Shown one piece after another: positions 43,131-53,461 of a DNA stretch of 60,000 bases. The stretch lies in NCBI RefSeq assembly GCF_932526225.1, contig NC_064034.1, positions 14,460,887 through 14,520,886 on the forward strand, given 5' to 3'. Under the pieces are notes generated by a model. That model saw only the letters and a list, made by a program, of their open reading frames with translations. It did not search any database and was not told the DNA's origin. Numbering within the stretch: the first letter of the stretch is position 1; each line of letters starts with the position of its first letter. This DNA comes from Nematostella vectensis (Eukaryota > Cnidaria > Anthozoa > Actiniaria > Edwardsiidae). The position numbers were made by a program, and so were the translations under genes.

Positions 43131-43390
43131 GGTTAGGATATTTTTGAAATATATATTATACACCTATTTCAAAAAAGGTATTGCATTGTAGGATCAATGT
43201 GTGGTAACACTGATTGGTTCATTTAAAAGACACACAAAAAGAAACATGGGTAAGCTTTGATCTATGCTTATTTGTTGGCTCATCTGATATCTTTGAAGCA
43301 CTGCAGTTTGTGACATTGGTATTGCAACCTCATTTGAAATAGGTGTATTATATAAAATAATACATGTTAAAACATGTATTAATAAAGAGA

Positions 43391-43493
43391 CAACAGTTTG
43401 TCTACCACGTAACAGTTAATTTCCATATTTAGAGGAGGCACCAAAAGCACTTCCCTAAATATGGAAATCAATATATGTGGAAGACAAACTGCT
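43391..43493. repeat. Foldback element, about 40-bp arms
   Basis: caacagtttgtctaccacgt...atttccatatttag (to 43432) is inverse to 43455-43493; the inner 14 bp match exactly and the outer part has a few mismatches. Loop about 22 bp. Likely a small MITE or hairpin. Confidence 0.85.
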
Positions 43494-43499
43494 TGGCCC

Positions 43500-44380
43500 C
43501 GACCACTGCTGCCACCTACAGCTGCATCACCTCTTTTTATCTTGTTGTTGTTCTTCTCTATAAAAAAGGATGAAAGAAGTATCAAATTATATATTTTCCA
43601 AATGTTAGGGCTCACCTAAAATACACCAATAACACCATCTAGAATCTATGTATCATACCAGCATAGGTTTATGGGTAACGTATCAATTAATTAATGGGTC
43701 ATGTAAATATGCATTTTTTTTTTTATTTTATGCTGTAATTGACACAAAACAACCTTGCAAAACATCTTTGAGAACTGAGGGGAAAAAAGCATAAATGTGT
43801 CAGATAAAAAAGATCTGACTGAAATCATTTAGCAATATTTCTTTCATAGTATCAAAGTAAATTGGGTTTATTTACACCAAAATATTGATATACAGCTTAC
43901 TTTTTAAATAATTTATCAGTGTTTTTTTACACTTACCTCATTAAGTGGGAAAAAAGGAATTAAAACCTACCTGGTCCCCCTAAAGAAAAAAGCTCTTATG
44001 TTGTATGCAAAGTGAAGAAGGATTTCAGAAATACAAACCTTACTTTGTGTTAGAATATCTTTCTCCATGTTTATAATCAGCAATGAGTCAAATGTAAAAC
44101 AGTTTAGAATCTAACCTTCAGTGTGTCTACAATTAGTGTATGTAGCATCTATACATTCATCTGGTATCTCCAAATTATATAGTCTGCTTGGCAGACTGCT
44201 AATAGGACTTTATGCTTGTACCCTTGGATTTCAAAATAGTACACCTGTCATGTACAGTATTTTTCACTGAAAATTGTTGTTTAAAATTGATATTTTAACT
44301 ATAAAAGGGGTAACATCTAAACTTTGAAACTTTTAGAAATACGACAGATCACCACCTACAATATGTATGTATGTATACGA
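43500..44380. other. No gene seen
   Basis: AT-rich DNA, no supported ORF. Confidence 0.4.
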
Positions 44381-44387
44381 GATTTAA

Positions 44388-44625
44388 CTAAAACACAACT
44401 ATAATATTTATGAAACATCTGAGGTAACAAAAACACTACTATCATAATTATGCATTATTTTATGCAACCAAAACTATAATAATTATGCATTATATTTTGG
44501 GTGCCAAAACTAAACCCAACTATGAATGATATTTATGCAAAATTTGAGGTGACAAGAAATAAGACAACTATGATATTTTGAAATATTTGAGTTGACAAAA
44601 ACAAACACGTCTATAATATTTCTCT
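44388..44625. repeat. Degenerate tandem repeat (aactataatatttatg...gacaaaaac)
   Basis: About five loose copies of a 40-50-bp unit built around aactataatatttatgaaa and gaggtaacaaaaac. Strongly diverged. Confidence 0.5.
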
Positions 44626-44740
44626 GTCGGATAGGCCTTTTGATTACTGTACACGAAGTTTTCACACAATTACAATGCAGAACACGAATTCTCAACAGAA
44701 TTGGGCTTAACAGTTTCAGCTTATTATGCATTTTAACAAC

Positions 44741-44776
44741 CAAGCTAAGTATGCCACATCTGGCATACTTAGCTTG
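44741..44776. repeat. Perfect 15-bp hairpin, 6-nt loop
   Basis: caagctaagtatgcc (44741-44755) and its exact inverse (44762-44776). Confidence 0.95.
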
Positions 44777-44999
44777 ATAAATAAACTAAATGACAAATAA
44801 ACTAATTCTGCATTACTGATTCTAGTTTGCTTTATTTGAGGTATTTGCTCTTACTCTAAATAGAAAATGATAGCCTTAGTCTAAGAAGAAGAAAGAAAAC
44901 AAATAAGAATATCGATACAATCACAAAAGAATATCAATACAATATAGACATTATTTCACTCAAAGAAAACTTACCAACAAAAGCGGTAGTAGTGTAGGG

Positions 45000-45325
45000 C
45001 TATCTCTGTTGTTTTCCCCTGAGTCTAGATGCCCTCTGTCGCTCACGAGTCCTTTCTCTTTGCCTTTGAGCAAACAAGCTGTCTTCTGCCATCATTGTAA
45101 GCTGGGCGTTGAGTGTTTCTAAGTTTTTCTGCCTCTTACGAGCTCTCTGCTCGTCATTTAGTTCGTACTCCGAGTCCTTTTTTTCCGGACTCTTTGCTCA
45201 CCACTTAACCTGTACTCGGAGCTCGTCTGTCTTTTTCGCACTCTTTGCTCCTCGGTGAGTACAAGGTCACGCTGTCTTTGCCGAGCTCTTTGTTTTTCTG
45301 TCAACACTCGTGGCCTGCGTGACAT
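45000..45325 (-). pseudogene. Arg-rich repeat ORF, one frame change (about 108 codons)
   Basis: From ATG at 45325-45323 the frame reads MSRRPRV and then four repeats of about 16 residues of the pattern L-[TSN]-[EGD]-[EKD]-EQR-[AV]-R-[KQ]-[RK]. A shift in the T7 run at 45178-45184 moves the last repeat to another frame, which ends RGKQQR and TAG at 45000-45002. The repeats predict a basic coiled helix. Sequences of this kind occur before the core domains of some eukaryotic transposon proteins, but no neighbour supports that here. A possible splice donor (TTGGTAAGT) follows at about 44975. Confidence 0.5.
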
Positions 45326-45329
45326 CTCC

Positions 45330-45990
45330 TCCTCATTATTTTGCTCCTCCCCTCTTCTTGGTTCTTCTTCAACTAAAATAGATCGAAACGATATGACATG
45401 ATCTGAAAATTAGCCCAATGGTATAGAATATACCTAAAAAGTAAACACAAGCTCGCGCAAGACTACCGCCATCTTGTTTTTGGGCGCGAGTTTTAACAAA
45501 ACAATTGTATAAACATTATTTTTTGTACAATAGAAGTATTTTATTCTTTAAAATAAAATGCTAGTAAGTTTTATTTTAGCATTTTTCATAATCGTCTGAT
45601 CCGTGAAAAACCTTTCTAACATATACTTAACTTAAAAAGGCACTCAGTTCAAACCCGTTTGTTTTTTAACATAATAAGTTACCTACTGGATGTAAACATA
45701 AAACCATAATAGTTGTGCGCGTACCTCTTTTATCACCACGTGAAATGTCCATGGTCACAGTGGCAATAATAAACTTCTCAATATTCAATTTCTTGTTTCG
45801 CTTTGCGGATTTGGGTTATTCATAAAACTTTGAAGCATAAGTACGGAAGTTTTGGGGCGGTGGTAAAAAATGTGTAAAAACACGTAAGCTTTATTTCTAG
45901 TTAGACTGGTTATAAACCGGTTATGTCCAGTTTGGTGATTGAGTAAACATCATCATGACGTCATCGTGATTGACGTGTCACTTGACTAGT
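45330..45990. other. No gene seen
   Basis: Contains a stretch typical of promoters in this window (gcgcgag, ccgccatcttg near 45465-45485) but no coding sequence. Confidence 0.35.
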
Positions 45991-45995
45991 TGAGG

Positions 45996-46124
45996 CCGAG
46001 TGGGGCCTGGGAGTTGCACGATTTACTGGATTGTGACACACAGGGTACCCGAGCGATGACCACAAAAACCGAGTCGCATAGTTATACCATATTTCTATAC
46101 CTATGGAGCGCTGGCTCCGCTATA
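45996..46124 (+). repeat. Dispersed repeat, copy 2
   Basis: Matches 27421-27579 over its whole length with small deletions; same orientation. Confidence 0.75.
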
Positions 46125-49100
46125 AATGACAGACATGGTGAGGAAGTTGACAAATTCTCTTAGCCTTTCTTCTGGATTGAGAAGTCTGGACTAACAGCAG
46201 GATGGCACCAGAGAAAGGACCCAAGGTAATGACCACCCTAGATAATGTAATATCAGAGTTTCACTTGCCATTCCCTAGATGATGCTGAAATATCTTATGA
46301 AACTTGGGTCAGTTGCCGAAGTCCGATCATGTTAAACATGTTTTGATCAACTATTAAATTTGGTAAAAAGATGATAAAGATAAATCTTGACAAACTGACT
46401 TTATGTGAAAGTAGGAGTCAACTTCAACATCCCCTGACCCCTGCCCACTACACCAAATTTTATTTCTGCTGAGGTAAATGTCAAAACACTTCATGGATTT
46501 TTGTATAATTCTTTAACATGTACAACAGCAGATAGGCACACTTTGCATTTTTGTTTTACACCTGTTGCAGCAACAAGTAGACAATGGTTTCAATAGGATT
46601 AGCTTTACTGAAGTGTCCTCTTACACTACAGCTGTAAAGTGACTTATAAATAATAAAATATATATATGATGTATCTTGACTTTATACCTGATGTTTGCTG
46701 CTTAAGAATATGTGTTTAGTTCTAATGTCCTGCTTTGTTGTGTGCTATTTCAACAGAACTTACAAAAACACAGATTATTTTCTGCAATGTCATTTCTTTC
46801 TCTCTTCCTTTGCTCTTAATCCCATTTTAGGATCTTCTTTCCAGAGTACAATGCTCTACATTATTTCACCGAATGTCTGATTGAAATACGAATGCTATCG
46901 GGCCAAAAATAGTGCGAAGAAATGAGGCAAAATCGCTCAACAAAACATGTTTTCTAAACAAGCTAAGAATGGCTAAAATTTAGCTTTGCTTGCACCCCGT
47001 TGCACGCATAATCCCTTAGGATAGACTGCTAAGCACTTACTGTGGTCATTGCGGGCCCAAGCTCACCAAATCCTTCCCTAGAAGGGTCGGAAAGGTAAGC
47101 ATACCAGCGTCGAAGGGAAAGGCGGGAGATTTGAAATCGCGCCGTAAATGTACGAATTCTAAGACAAATATGTATTTCTCGCTGCCAAGAAAGGTTTGAG
47201 GTACAGATCAAACATATCTTTTCTTTCATTTGGGAAATAATTTATCCGTTTGATATAAAATCATTAGATTTGGGGGCATTCTTTCTTGACTGGGCTCGTA
47301 ACGGTAATGGCCGCCATATTGGACTTTCTCTCCATTTGAATAATGGGGGAGGGGGCTTAGACCCTTTTATACCGCGCCTTCGTGTTAAATGCAAAATTTG
47401 TTTGTAAGGAAAAGTCACAATTGTCACAATACACAATTTGCAACTACATATTTGCAATCATCATTTTACAAAATTAAATAATGATAATAACATAATAAAT
47501 ACAACCTGTTTTACATAGACAAAATAATGAAATTAAATACATTCAGATCAGTGAGTTCATTATCAATAAATGAATCCATGAATTTCTACAAACTTTTGCA
47601 CTTTACTTGAAAATCTCATTCTTTAGTTGAATAGATCAATTAAAATTGCTAGTCAAAGGAAACTATGGTTTACAATGTATGTTATACTTACATATTGTTT
47701 TATTGTTATTTGTTATACTTGGCTACTCAAAAAGCTTTATTGTTGACTTTTGTTTACTGTAAAATACACAACTCCCTATATAATTATATAATTATTTTTA
47801 GAAGTTGTTCATATTAGCTGCAAACATGCTACTCTTACTATTAAGCATTAATTAACTGCAGGTATTGGCCTGCCAAAATATAGTGTATTAAAAAGCACCT
47901 CCGAATTTAGTCAACCTTTTTTTTAAAGTCGTATTTGTCTCTAACTGTTGACACAGTCCACAAGATCCAGCAGGATAGAAGTTGTCTAGTGGTTTTCTTT
48001 CTGGGCTTATGTGGCCCATTTTGTGTACATTCATTTGGCATGGTGTTAACACAACCTCTAAGAATCTGACATTTTTTTGGTGCAAGGCCAGATTTTCCTC
48101 TTCACAGACTGAAGCAGGGCACCAACAAATCAAAGCTTGTAAATCCTGGTAATCAAAGTCATAGTATAAAATTTGTACAAGCTATTATATAAAAGACTTA
48201 TAAGACTTATTTGTCTTTTAAGACTTATTTGCCTTGATTCTCAACATCTTAGCCACAAACTGGGTATTTTGAAGCTAAGGCAAGGGAGTTGGTAGATATA
48301 AAGGGTGAATATGTTTACCTAATGTTGTTATGGGGGGGATTCGAAGAGCCCCAAACCAAAATGGAATGTTAGAACATCTATTACTTTCTAGGCATGTGCA
48401 CTAAAACAATTGAACAATTTATATTGTAACGTTAATATTAGCCCAATCTACATTGATTATGAAATTTTTATATCCTTCCTCTGAACATTTGTTTCGTTGT
48501 AAATCCTTTTGGTTGATTGGCGTACCAAGGCTTGGCCATATTAGATGCTATCACCACTTACCAAATCTTAAGACACTTAAAAGGACTCCAGAGTGCTACC
48601 ATTGACACGAAATGAATGGACTGATGAAATAATCATCATAATCATCACACAATTGGCACAATGAAAAAAAACCATTTAGCAAACTAAAGGAAACCAAGGA
48701 TCACAATCCATAGAAAACCTCATGTATATATAAAAAAATGTTATGTCAGTCTGAGAAAAAATCTTATAATATTTTATAAGGGGTCCAAGCACCAGGTGGT
48801 CAATGGGCCTGGAGTCCATTTCCCCAAGTGATCCACAATATTTCAAGAGCCTGAAACTGTTGTGACAGCATCATCGTTCCATCAAGAACTTTTTTGAAAG
48901 ATTTTACTAGGGCCATTACTATAATGATGTACATTACTATAATGATGGAAAGTCTTAATACAAGCCAGGATGACAGATATTCATACTTTTATACACTTCT
49001 TACACTATTGTTAGTAAACTAGGAGTATCAAACACTTTATGAATGATAATATGGCCTCTCAGCGTTCCGAATTTATTGCTTTGCAAGAGCAAGAAAAAAT

Positions 49101-49500
49101 GTCCTCGTAACAACGTTTGAGTCGTTTGAGTCCACTAATGGTCCAAGGCTAGTAACAAAATGTTTCTTTCTTTGTAACAAAAGGATTCAGAAAAAGGAAG
49201 GCATATGACGATGTAGGAAGACTTTGAAAAGCAAGTCAATTTTTCCGCCCTGTCATCTGATTGGCTAATCCGTGCGTCTAAAAATAGCCTGATCCTAGGA
49301 AACGCTGTGACACTTAAATGATACAGATGATTGCCCCTACTTATGAGCCCCTGAGTGAGGCCAGTTTTTTCTCTAGCCCAGCAAAAAACAAACATGCGCG
49401 TCTCTCATCCAGCGCATTTAGAAAGGCAAAGTGACCAAGTACAGTACCATAATTATCTTCTTATTGTATTGGAGATATTCTGCTTCACTCTTACCAGATC
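46125..49500. other. No firm gene; one weak minus-strand exon-like ORF
   Basis: 3.4 kb mostly AT-rich. An 81-codon open stretch at 48133-47888 on the minus strand begins after a possible acceptor (ttaccag) and has six Cys (ICWCPASVCEEEN, PAGSCGLC), which could be a zinc-binding exon; no family recognised. A short start-like segment ATGGCACCAGAGAAAGGACC before a possible donor lies at 46202-46225. Neither is convincing alone. Confidence 0.35.
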
Positions 49501-49698
49501 CATGACTAAAGCCATCTGATAGGCCATCACGAGGCGCGGCGGTTGATAATATGCTTTGAAGCGATGCATCATGGGAAGGGTGTCAAACCCCTAGCTTCGC
49601 CACTAGGGGGAGTTTGACACTCTTCCCATGATGCACTTCGTCAAAGCATATTATCAACCGCCGCGCGTCGTGATGGCGCGCAAATGATCTTAGTCATG
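49501..49698. repeat. Near-perfect 198-bp foldback (MITE-like hairpin)
   Basis: Inner arms 49523-49595 and about 49603-49677 are inverse with only a few mismatches over about 73 bp (gttgataatatgctttgaag and catgatgcac...), with a very short loop near ctagcttcgccactag. The match goes on outward to catgactaa (49501) and ttagtcatg (49690-49698). GC-rich compared with surroundings. Confidence 0.92.
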
Positions 49699-49699
49699 A

Positions 49700-51390
49700 A
49701 GGTGGTAAAAAAAGCAAGATGGAATAGCTCCGAGGCATTCCGAGGAATAAACTAGCTTGATTATCGCCGAATGCCTCAACAATGAAAAAATTCAAGACTG
49801 TATTTTCATTTTTCTTGGTAAAGATTGCACTGATGGTTACGAGAAATTTGTTTCCTACAGCTAAAAATGACTACAAAATAACAAATAGCGTGCGCGCGCG
49901 CCGGGAATGGCGTCATTTTCGCGTCATTGCCCGTGAAAGCGCGCGCAGACATACAATAACCTCATTTTCTAGCCAAAGATGGAAAAATATTCCTCGACCT
50001 CAAGGCTTAGTTGTAGTCTAATTATTCTTCTGGCAAATCCTCATCAAATCTGTGTTTGATATGTTATTTTAGTCAACCGGTTCGTGCAACCCGATAAAAC
50101 AAGAAGGACAGATGACGTGATCAGTTTTCAGAGACCAGTTGATTCAAGTAGTCTATCTTTAAGGTCAAAATTCGCCCCTTAGGAGTGAGGTAGTTTAAAG
50201 GCAGACTCTGATTAATATTTTACTAAAGGCCTGAAGAATCGAACTAGCTAAAGTATTAGGGTAGAGAGTCCTTAGAATACGAAATACTTAAAAAAAAATG
50301 TAAACAAACAAGACAGCAGGGCAATGTTTCGGAGTCTGCACCTCAAAACTCACAACCCAAATCTACTCACCAGTATTAATGTATAAAATAATTAATATAA
50401 TGTATAAAAAAACACAAACATGAGCTAGCTTGTGACTTCGACTTTAATTCATTAGGTTTCATTTCCCTTTTTTTACACATTTAATAATGATAATTTGACA
50501 TTTTCTGCGATGCATTTGGACGGATTTTTCGCGCGCTTTTTGCTACTAACATAGAAAATCACGCGCAAGTGCTCATGGACAGGGTGTCAAGCCCCCCCCC
50601 CCCCCCTTACTCCGCCCCCATTTTCGCAAGCTCTTGCACAGATTGTTGTCATTCACAAACACTAGACTTCATTGAGTGCGGACCTCTGTAACGGCCAGAT
50701 AATAACATAGCAAAAAGTTAAGCCTTACGACAAACTACGGCAACTTCAAAGTACGAGAGAATGTTAAATAACTTTAAGACATATTTGGGAAAGTGTTTGG
50801 AGTCAATTCTCTACAAAAACAAGAACAAAAATTGTTATTGAGAAATCAAAAACAGCGCGCGCTCATTTTTCCAGGAGGACATGAGTAGGAGAGTGAATCT
50901 TGTGTATTATACAGCTAGCTAAGGGCTATTTTTAGAAACATCTTGGCGGCCAATTAAATGTCTCGTTTGAAAATCGCATTAGCAAAACAATTCACGTTTA
51001 AAGAATATGAATATCGCCGCCATTACGGGTTTTTTACAATCAAGCTGGAAACCATATAAAATCAAGTCTCACAACTACATAGGGCCAATCAAGGGTAATA
51101 TCATTTTGTGGGATTTCCTTCCATCCAATCAGGTTTCATGTCTGTCAAATGATTTGACATTTAGCTGTCACAGTGCGCCTAAAAAAATATAAAAAGCTGT
51201 GCGAAATGTTTGTAAGTTTTTATACAAAATGAGACTTTATTTACTTGTTCTTTGTCTTTCTTTCGAAAATCCATAATATATTGATTTAGGCATTGCCTAA
51301 AAGCGGAACTCCAAACGTCCAAATCTTAGCTTATTTTCGCTCAAAAATTTAAGAAATATTAAATATTAAATATTATTATATTTCTGTTTT
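49700..51390. other. No gene seen
   Basis: Mixed composition with CGCG-rich patches (49890-49950, 50520-50560), a C12 run at 50595-50606 and only chance ORFs. Confidence 0.4.
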
Positions 51391-51454
51391 TTTTTATGAC
51401 GTCAACGATTTCACAGATCACGCAACTTGTTTTACCCACTTCCTTCCACTCTTG

Positions 51455-51950
51455 ACATATACATGATAAAAAGTTTAGTTGTCATACGATGTTTCGGCCG
51501 ATGACGTCACGCGACCATCTCATTGCAATGTACCCCGCTTGAAATATACATGACACCTACCCAATTGGTTGTCATACGATGTTTCTTTAATGAAATATAT
51601 ATTTTTTTTTCAAATTTGATTACGTCAGCTTCTAGTGACTTCATTGACGACGTCACAATCACGTGACTATATTGGTGCCTCCCCCCCCCTTGACACCTTC
51701 ATAACACAAACAAGGATTGGTTGTCATATGATGTTTCGTTCAATAAATATGGATATTTTTGTTGTTAATGAGATCAGAATAGTTTTGCTTCTAGTGACGT
51801 CATCGATGATCTCACAAATCACGTGACCACAGTTTTGCACCTCCCTTGACACATACATGACACCCGCCACGTTTGGTTGTCATACGATGCTTTTAAGGGA
51901 CAGACGAACGGACGGACAGACATCGCGTCAAAAAAAAAAAAAAAACTCGA
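51455..51950. repeat. Diverged tandem repeat with CRE and E-box palindromes, about 90-155 bp unit
   Basis: The phrase ggttgtcatacgatgtttc occurs near 51478, 51567, 51719 and 51874. Between copies lie gacgtca-type (TGACGTCA) and cacgtgac palindromes and ttgacacatacatgacacc. The block ends with cagacgaacggacggacaga and a poly-A run, the form of a retroposed short element. Confidence 0.75.
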
Positions 51951-52173
51951 GTCGATGGGTTACCAATATTTGTTACCATATTTGTTTAGAATACCACTTT
52001 TTCTTAGGAATGGGGCTCTATGAAACTTTCGCGCTGTGTAGCCATTTGGGAAACAAGGTATATCAAATAATAACTGCAATTTTTTTGGGGGGGGTCGTAG
52101 GTTTAGGGGTTGTAGCTTTTGGGGTCACAGGTTTTAGGTATTAGGTTTTAGGTCTTCGTTCTGTAGACCAGCT

Positions 52174-52295
52174 ATTTTGGCTTTGATTATTAAAGATCAA
52201 AGGCTCACCTTGAAAGGTGAGAGGATATACATACATTTTGGCTTTGATTATTAAAGATCAAAAGCTCACCTTGAAAGGTGAGAGGATATACATAC
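52174..52295. repeat. 61-bp tandem duplication, each with a hairpin
   Basis: Two copies starting at 52174 and 52235 differ by about one base. Each contains ctcaccttgaaaggtgag, a 7-bp stem. Confidence 0.95.
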
Positions 52296-52349
52296 ATTTA
52301 ATATAATTATCACTAAATGATGAAGGCAACACTGTGGAGAAATTAACAT

Positions 52350-52586
52350 TCAGAGATTATAAACAAAATAGGTACTTATTTTTTTAGAGTTGCCTTTCCT
52401 CGGGACGGTAGAAGCGTATGTTCCCTTTCGTCTTCCAACCGTTTTGTTATCTTCTTCCTCCTCGCCACTGAATTCCGAAGAAGAGCTTCCTTTAGAGAGC
52501 TCAGAGCTTTCCTTACTTCCATTCTCAGAGTTTAAAGACTCCGATTCAGAATCTGAACTTCTACTTCCTTCTGCTATGTCAGTCAT
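52350..52586 (-). CDS. Acidic Ser/Glu-rich ORF (78 aa)
   Basis: Starts MTDIAEGSRSSDSESESLN and carries FSGEEEEDNK and then a basic end. Composition is that of a disordered acidic region, as at the N-terminus of nuclear proteins. It has its own ATG and stop but no partner exon; it ends 59 bp before the target duplication of the TIR element. May be a chance ORF. Confidence 0.3.
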   Translation of the reverse strand: MTDIAEGSRSSDSESESLNSENGSKESSELSKGSSSSEFSGEEEEDNKTVGRRKGTYASTVPRKGNSKKISTYFVYNL

Positions 52587-52644
52587 TTTCCCTTTTGCAT
52601 TGAAAATTTTGTTTATATAAGCGGCCTTTTGATTGGCTCATATT

Positions 52645-52653
52645 GTGTGACGC
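52645..52653. repeat. Left target-site duplication gtgtgacgc
   Basis: Same 9 bp as at 53453-53461, directly outside the terminal ttccctg/cagggaa of the TIRs. Confidence 0.8.
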
Positions 52654-53452
52654 TTCCCTGCTAGCAGAGGCCTCTTTTCTCTGTATTTCGCTGTGCTGGC
52701 GTTCGCAAGGAAAAGAGACCTCTGCCATGGGTCGAAACTGTTTTCGTTGCGCATGCGTGAGCGTTAATATGCGACCGCATGACGTGCCAAAACCCGTACC
52801 ATCGCGCGAAAGCTGTCAATATGCTATTTTTTGTCGCAAATTATTAATCAAACTCCCGGTTAGTTCTCCTCTTCGAAAAAAGAAAACAACTGTTCAATTT
52901 CAATCACCTAAAACGCCACTAAAAATATTGAACAGCAAACGCAGCAAAGACAAGTTTTGTCTTGTTTGTGGAATAAATCATCTGAAAGACATCTGTGCAG
53001 GCGAGTTTCTTCAATGTAAATATCGCACAGTTGGACTCGAAGAAAATGTTACAAAACTTTTTTGTAAAGATAGATTAGCTAATTCCAGAAGAATATACAA
53101 AGGCTGTAAACGGTAGGTTGACTCGTAAGTCAAAAGAGAGAAAAATCTGAATGAAGACAAGGCATTGAATGGCTTCTTTTATAATTCGTCGAGTGATATT
53201 TCCACGGAGGACGCCGTTTCGAATGCGGGCTTATTATCCCACAGCGGATAAACGCTTCACGCATGCGCTAGTCATTGTGAGCTCAAAACTTGTCTAGTAA
53301 TTAATGAACGGAGCATGCGCTCTGGATCTCCCGTCCACGATCGTGGACGGCGGTTTGATCAAACGAACTTGCGACCCATGGCAGAGGTATCTTTTCCTCG
53401 CAAACTCCAGCCCAGCGAAATACAGTGAAAAGAGGCCTCTGCTAACAGGGAA
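52654..53452. mobile_element. TIR transposon with 9-bp TSD carrying an ORF (799 bp)
   Basis: Left TIR 52654-52734 and right TIR 53372-53452 are inverse copies, about 90% identical over 81 bp, starting ttccctgctagcagaggcct. Each TIR is itself nearly palindromic (gcagaggcctcttttc ... gaaaagagacctctgc). The 9-bp duplication fits Mutator-like elements; P or hAT types would give 8 bp. It encodes no transposase, so it is non-autonomous. Confidence 0.85.
52727..53116 (+). CDS. ORF inside the TIR element (129 aa), zinc-binding-like
   Basis: The ATG lies in the left TIR. The C-terminal part has FCLVCGINHLKDICAGEFLQ, then FCKDRL and GCKR, a Cys pattern that resembles a treble-clef (ZAD-like) domain in some animal zinc-finger proteins. 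A possible donor (ACGGTAGGT) follows the last codons, so this may be a captured gene exon. N-terminal half is basic without a motif I know. Confidence 0.4.
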   Translation: MGRNCFRCACVSVNMRPHDVPKPVPSRESCQYAIFCRKLLIKLPVSSPLRKKKTTVQFQSPKTPLKILNSKRSKDKFCLVCGINHLKDICAGEFLQCKYRTVGLEENVTKLFCKDRLANSRRIYKGCKR

Positions 53453-53461
53453 GTGTGACGC
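53453..53461. repeat. Right target-site duplication gtgtgacgc
   Basis: Exact copy of 52645-52653. Confidence 0.8.

Noticed and set aside
20529-44776. Short perfect hairpins at 20529, 40300 and 44741 as transcription terminators or tRNA-like genes
   Set aside because: The window is eukaryotic, no T-run termination context or tRNA arm pattern is present, and the stems are single.
49782-50021. 79-codon ORF starting MKKFKTVFSFFLVKIAL, resembling a signal peptide
   Set aside because: No homology, low-complexity flanks and no downstream exon; the hydrophobic start is probably AT-rich chance.
52018-52144. Tandem ggttttaggt-like sequence as telomere repeats
   Set aside because: Irregular spacing and mixed units; does not form a TTAGGG array.
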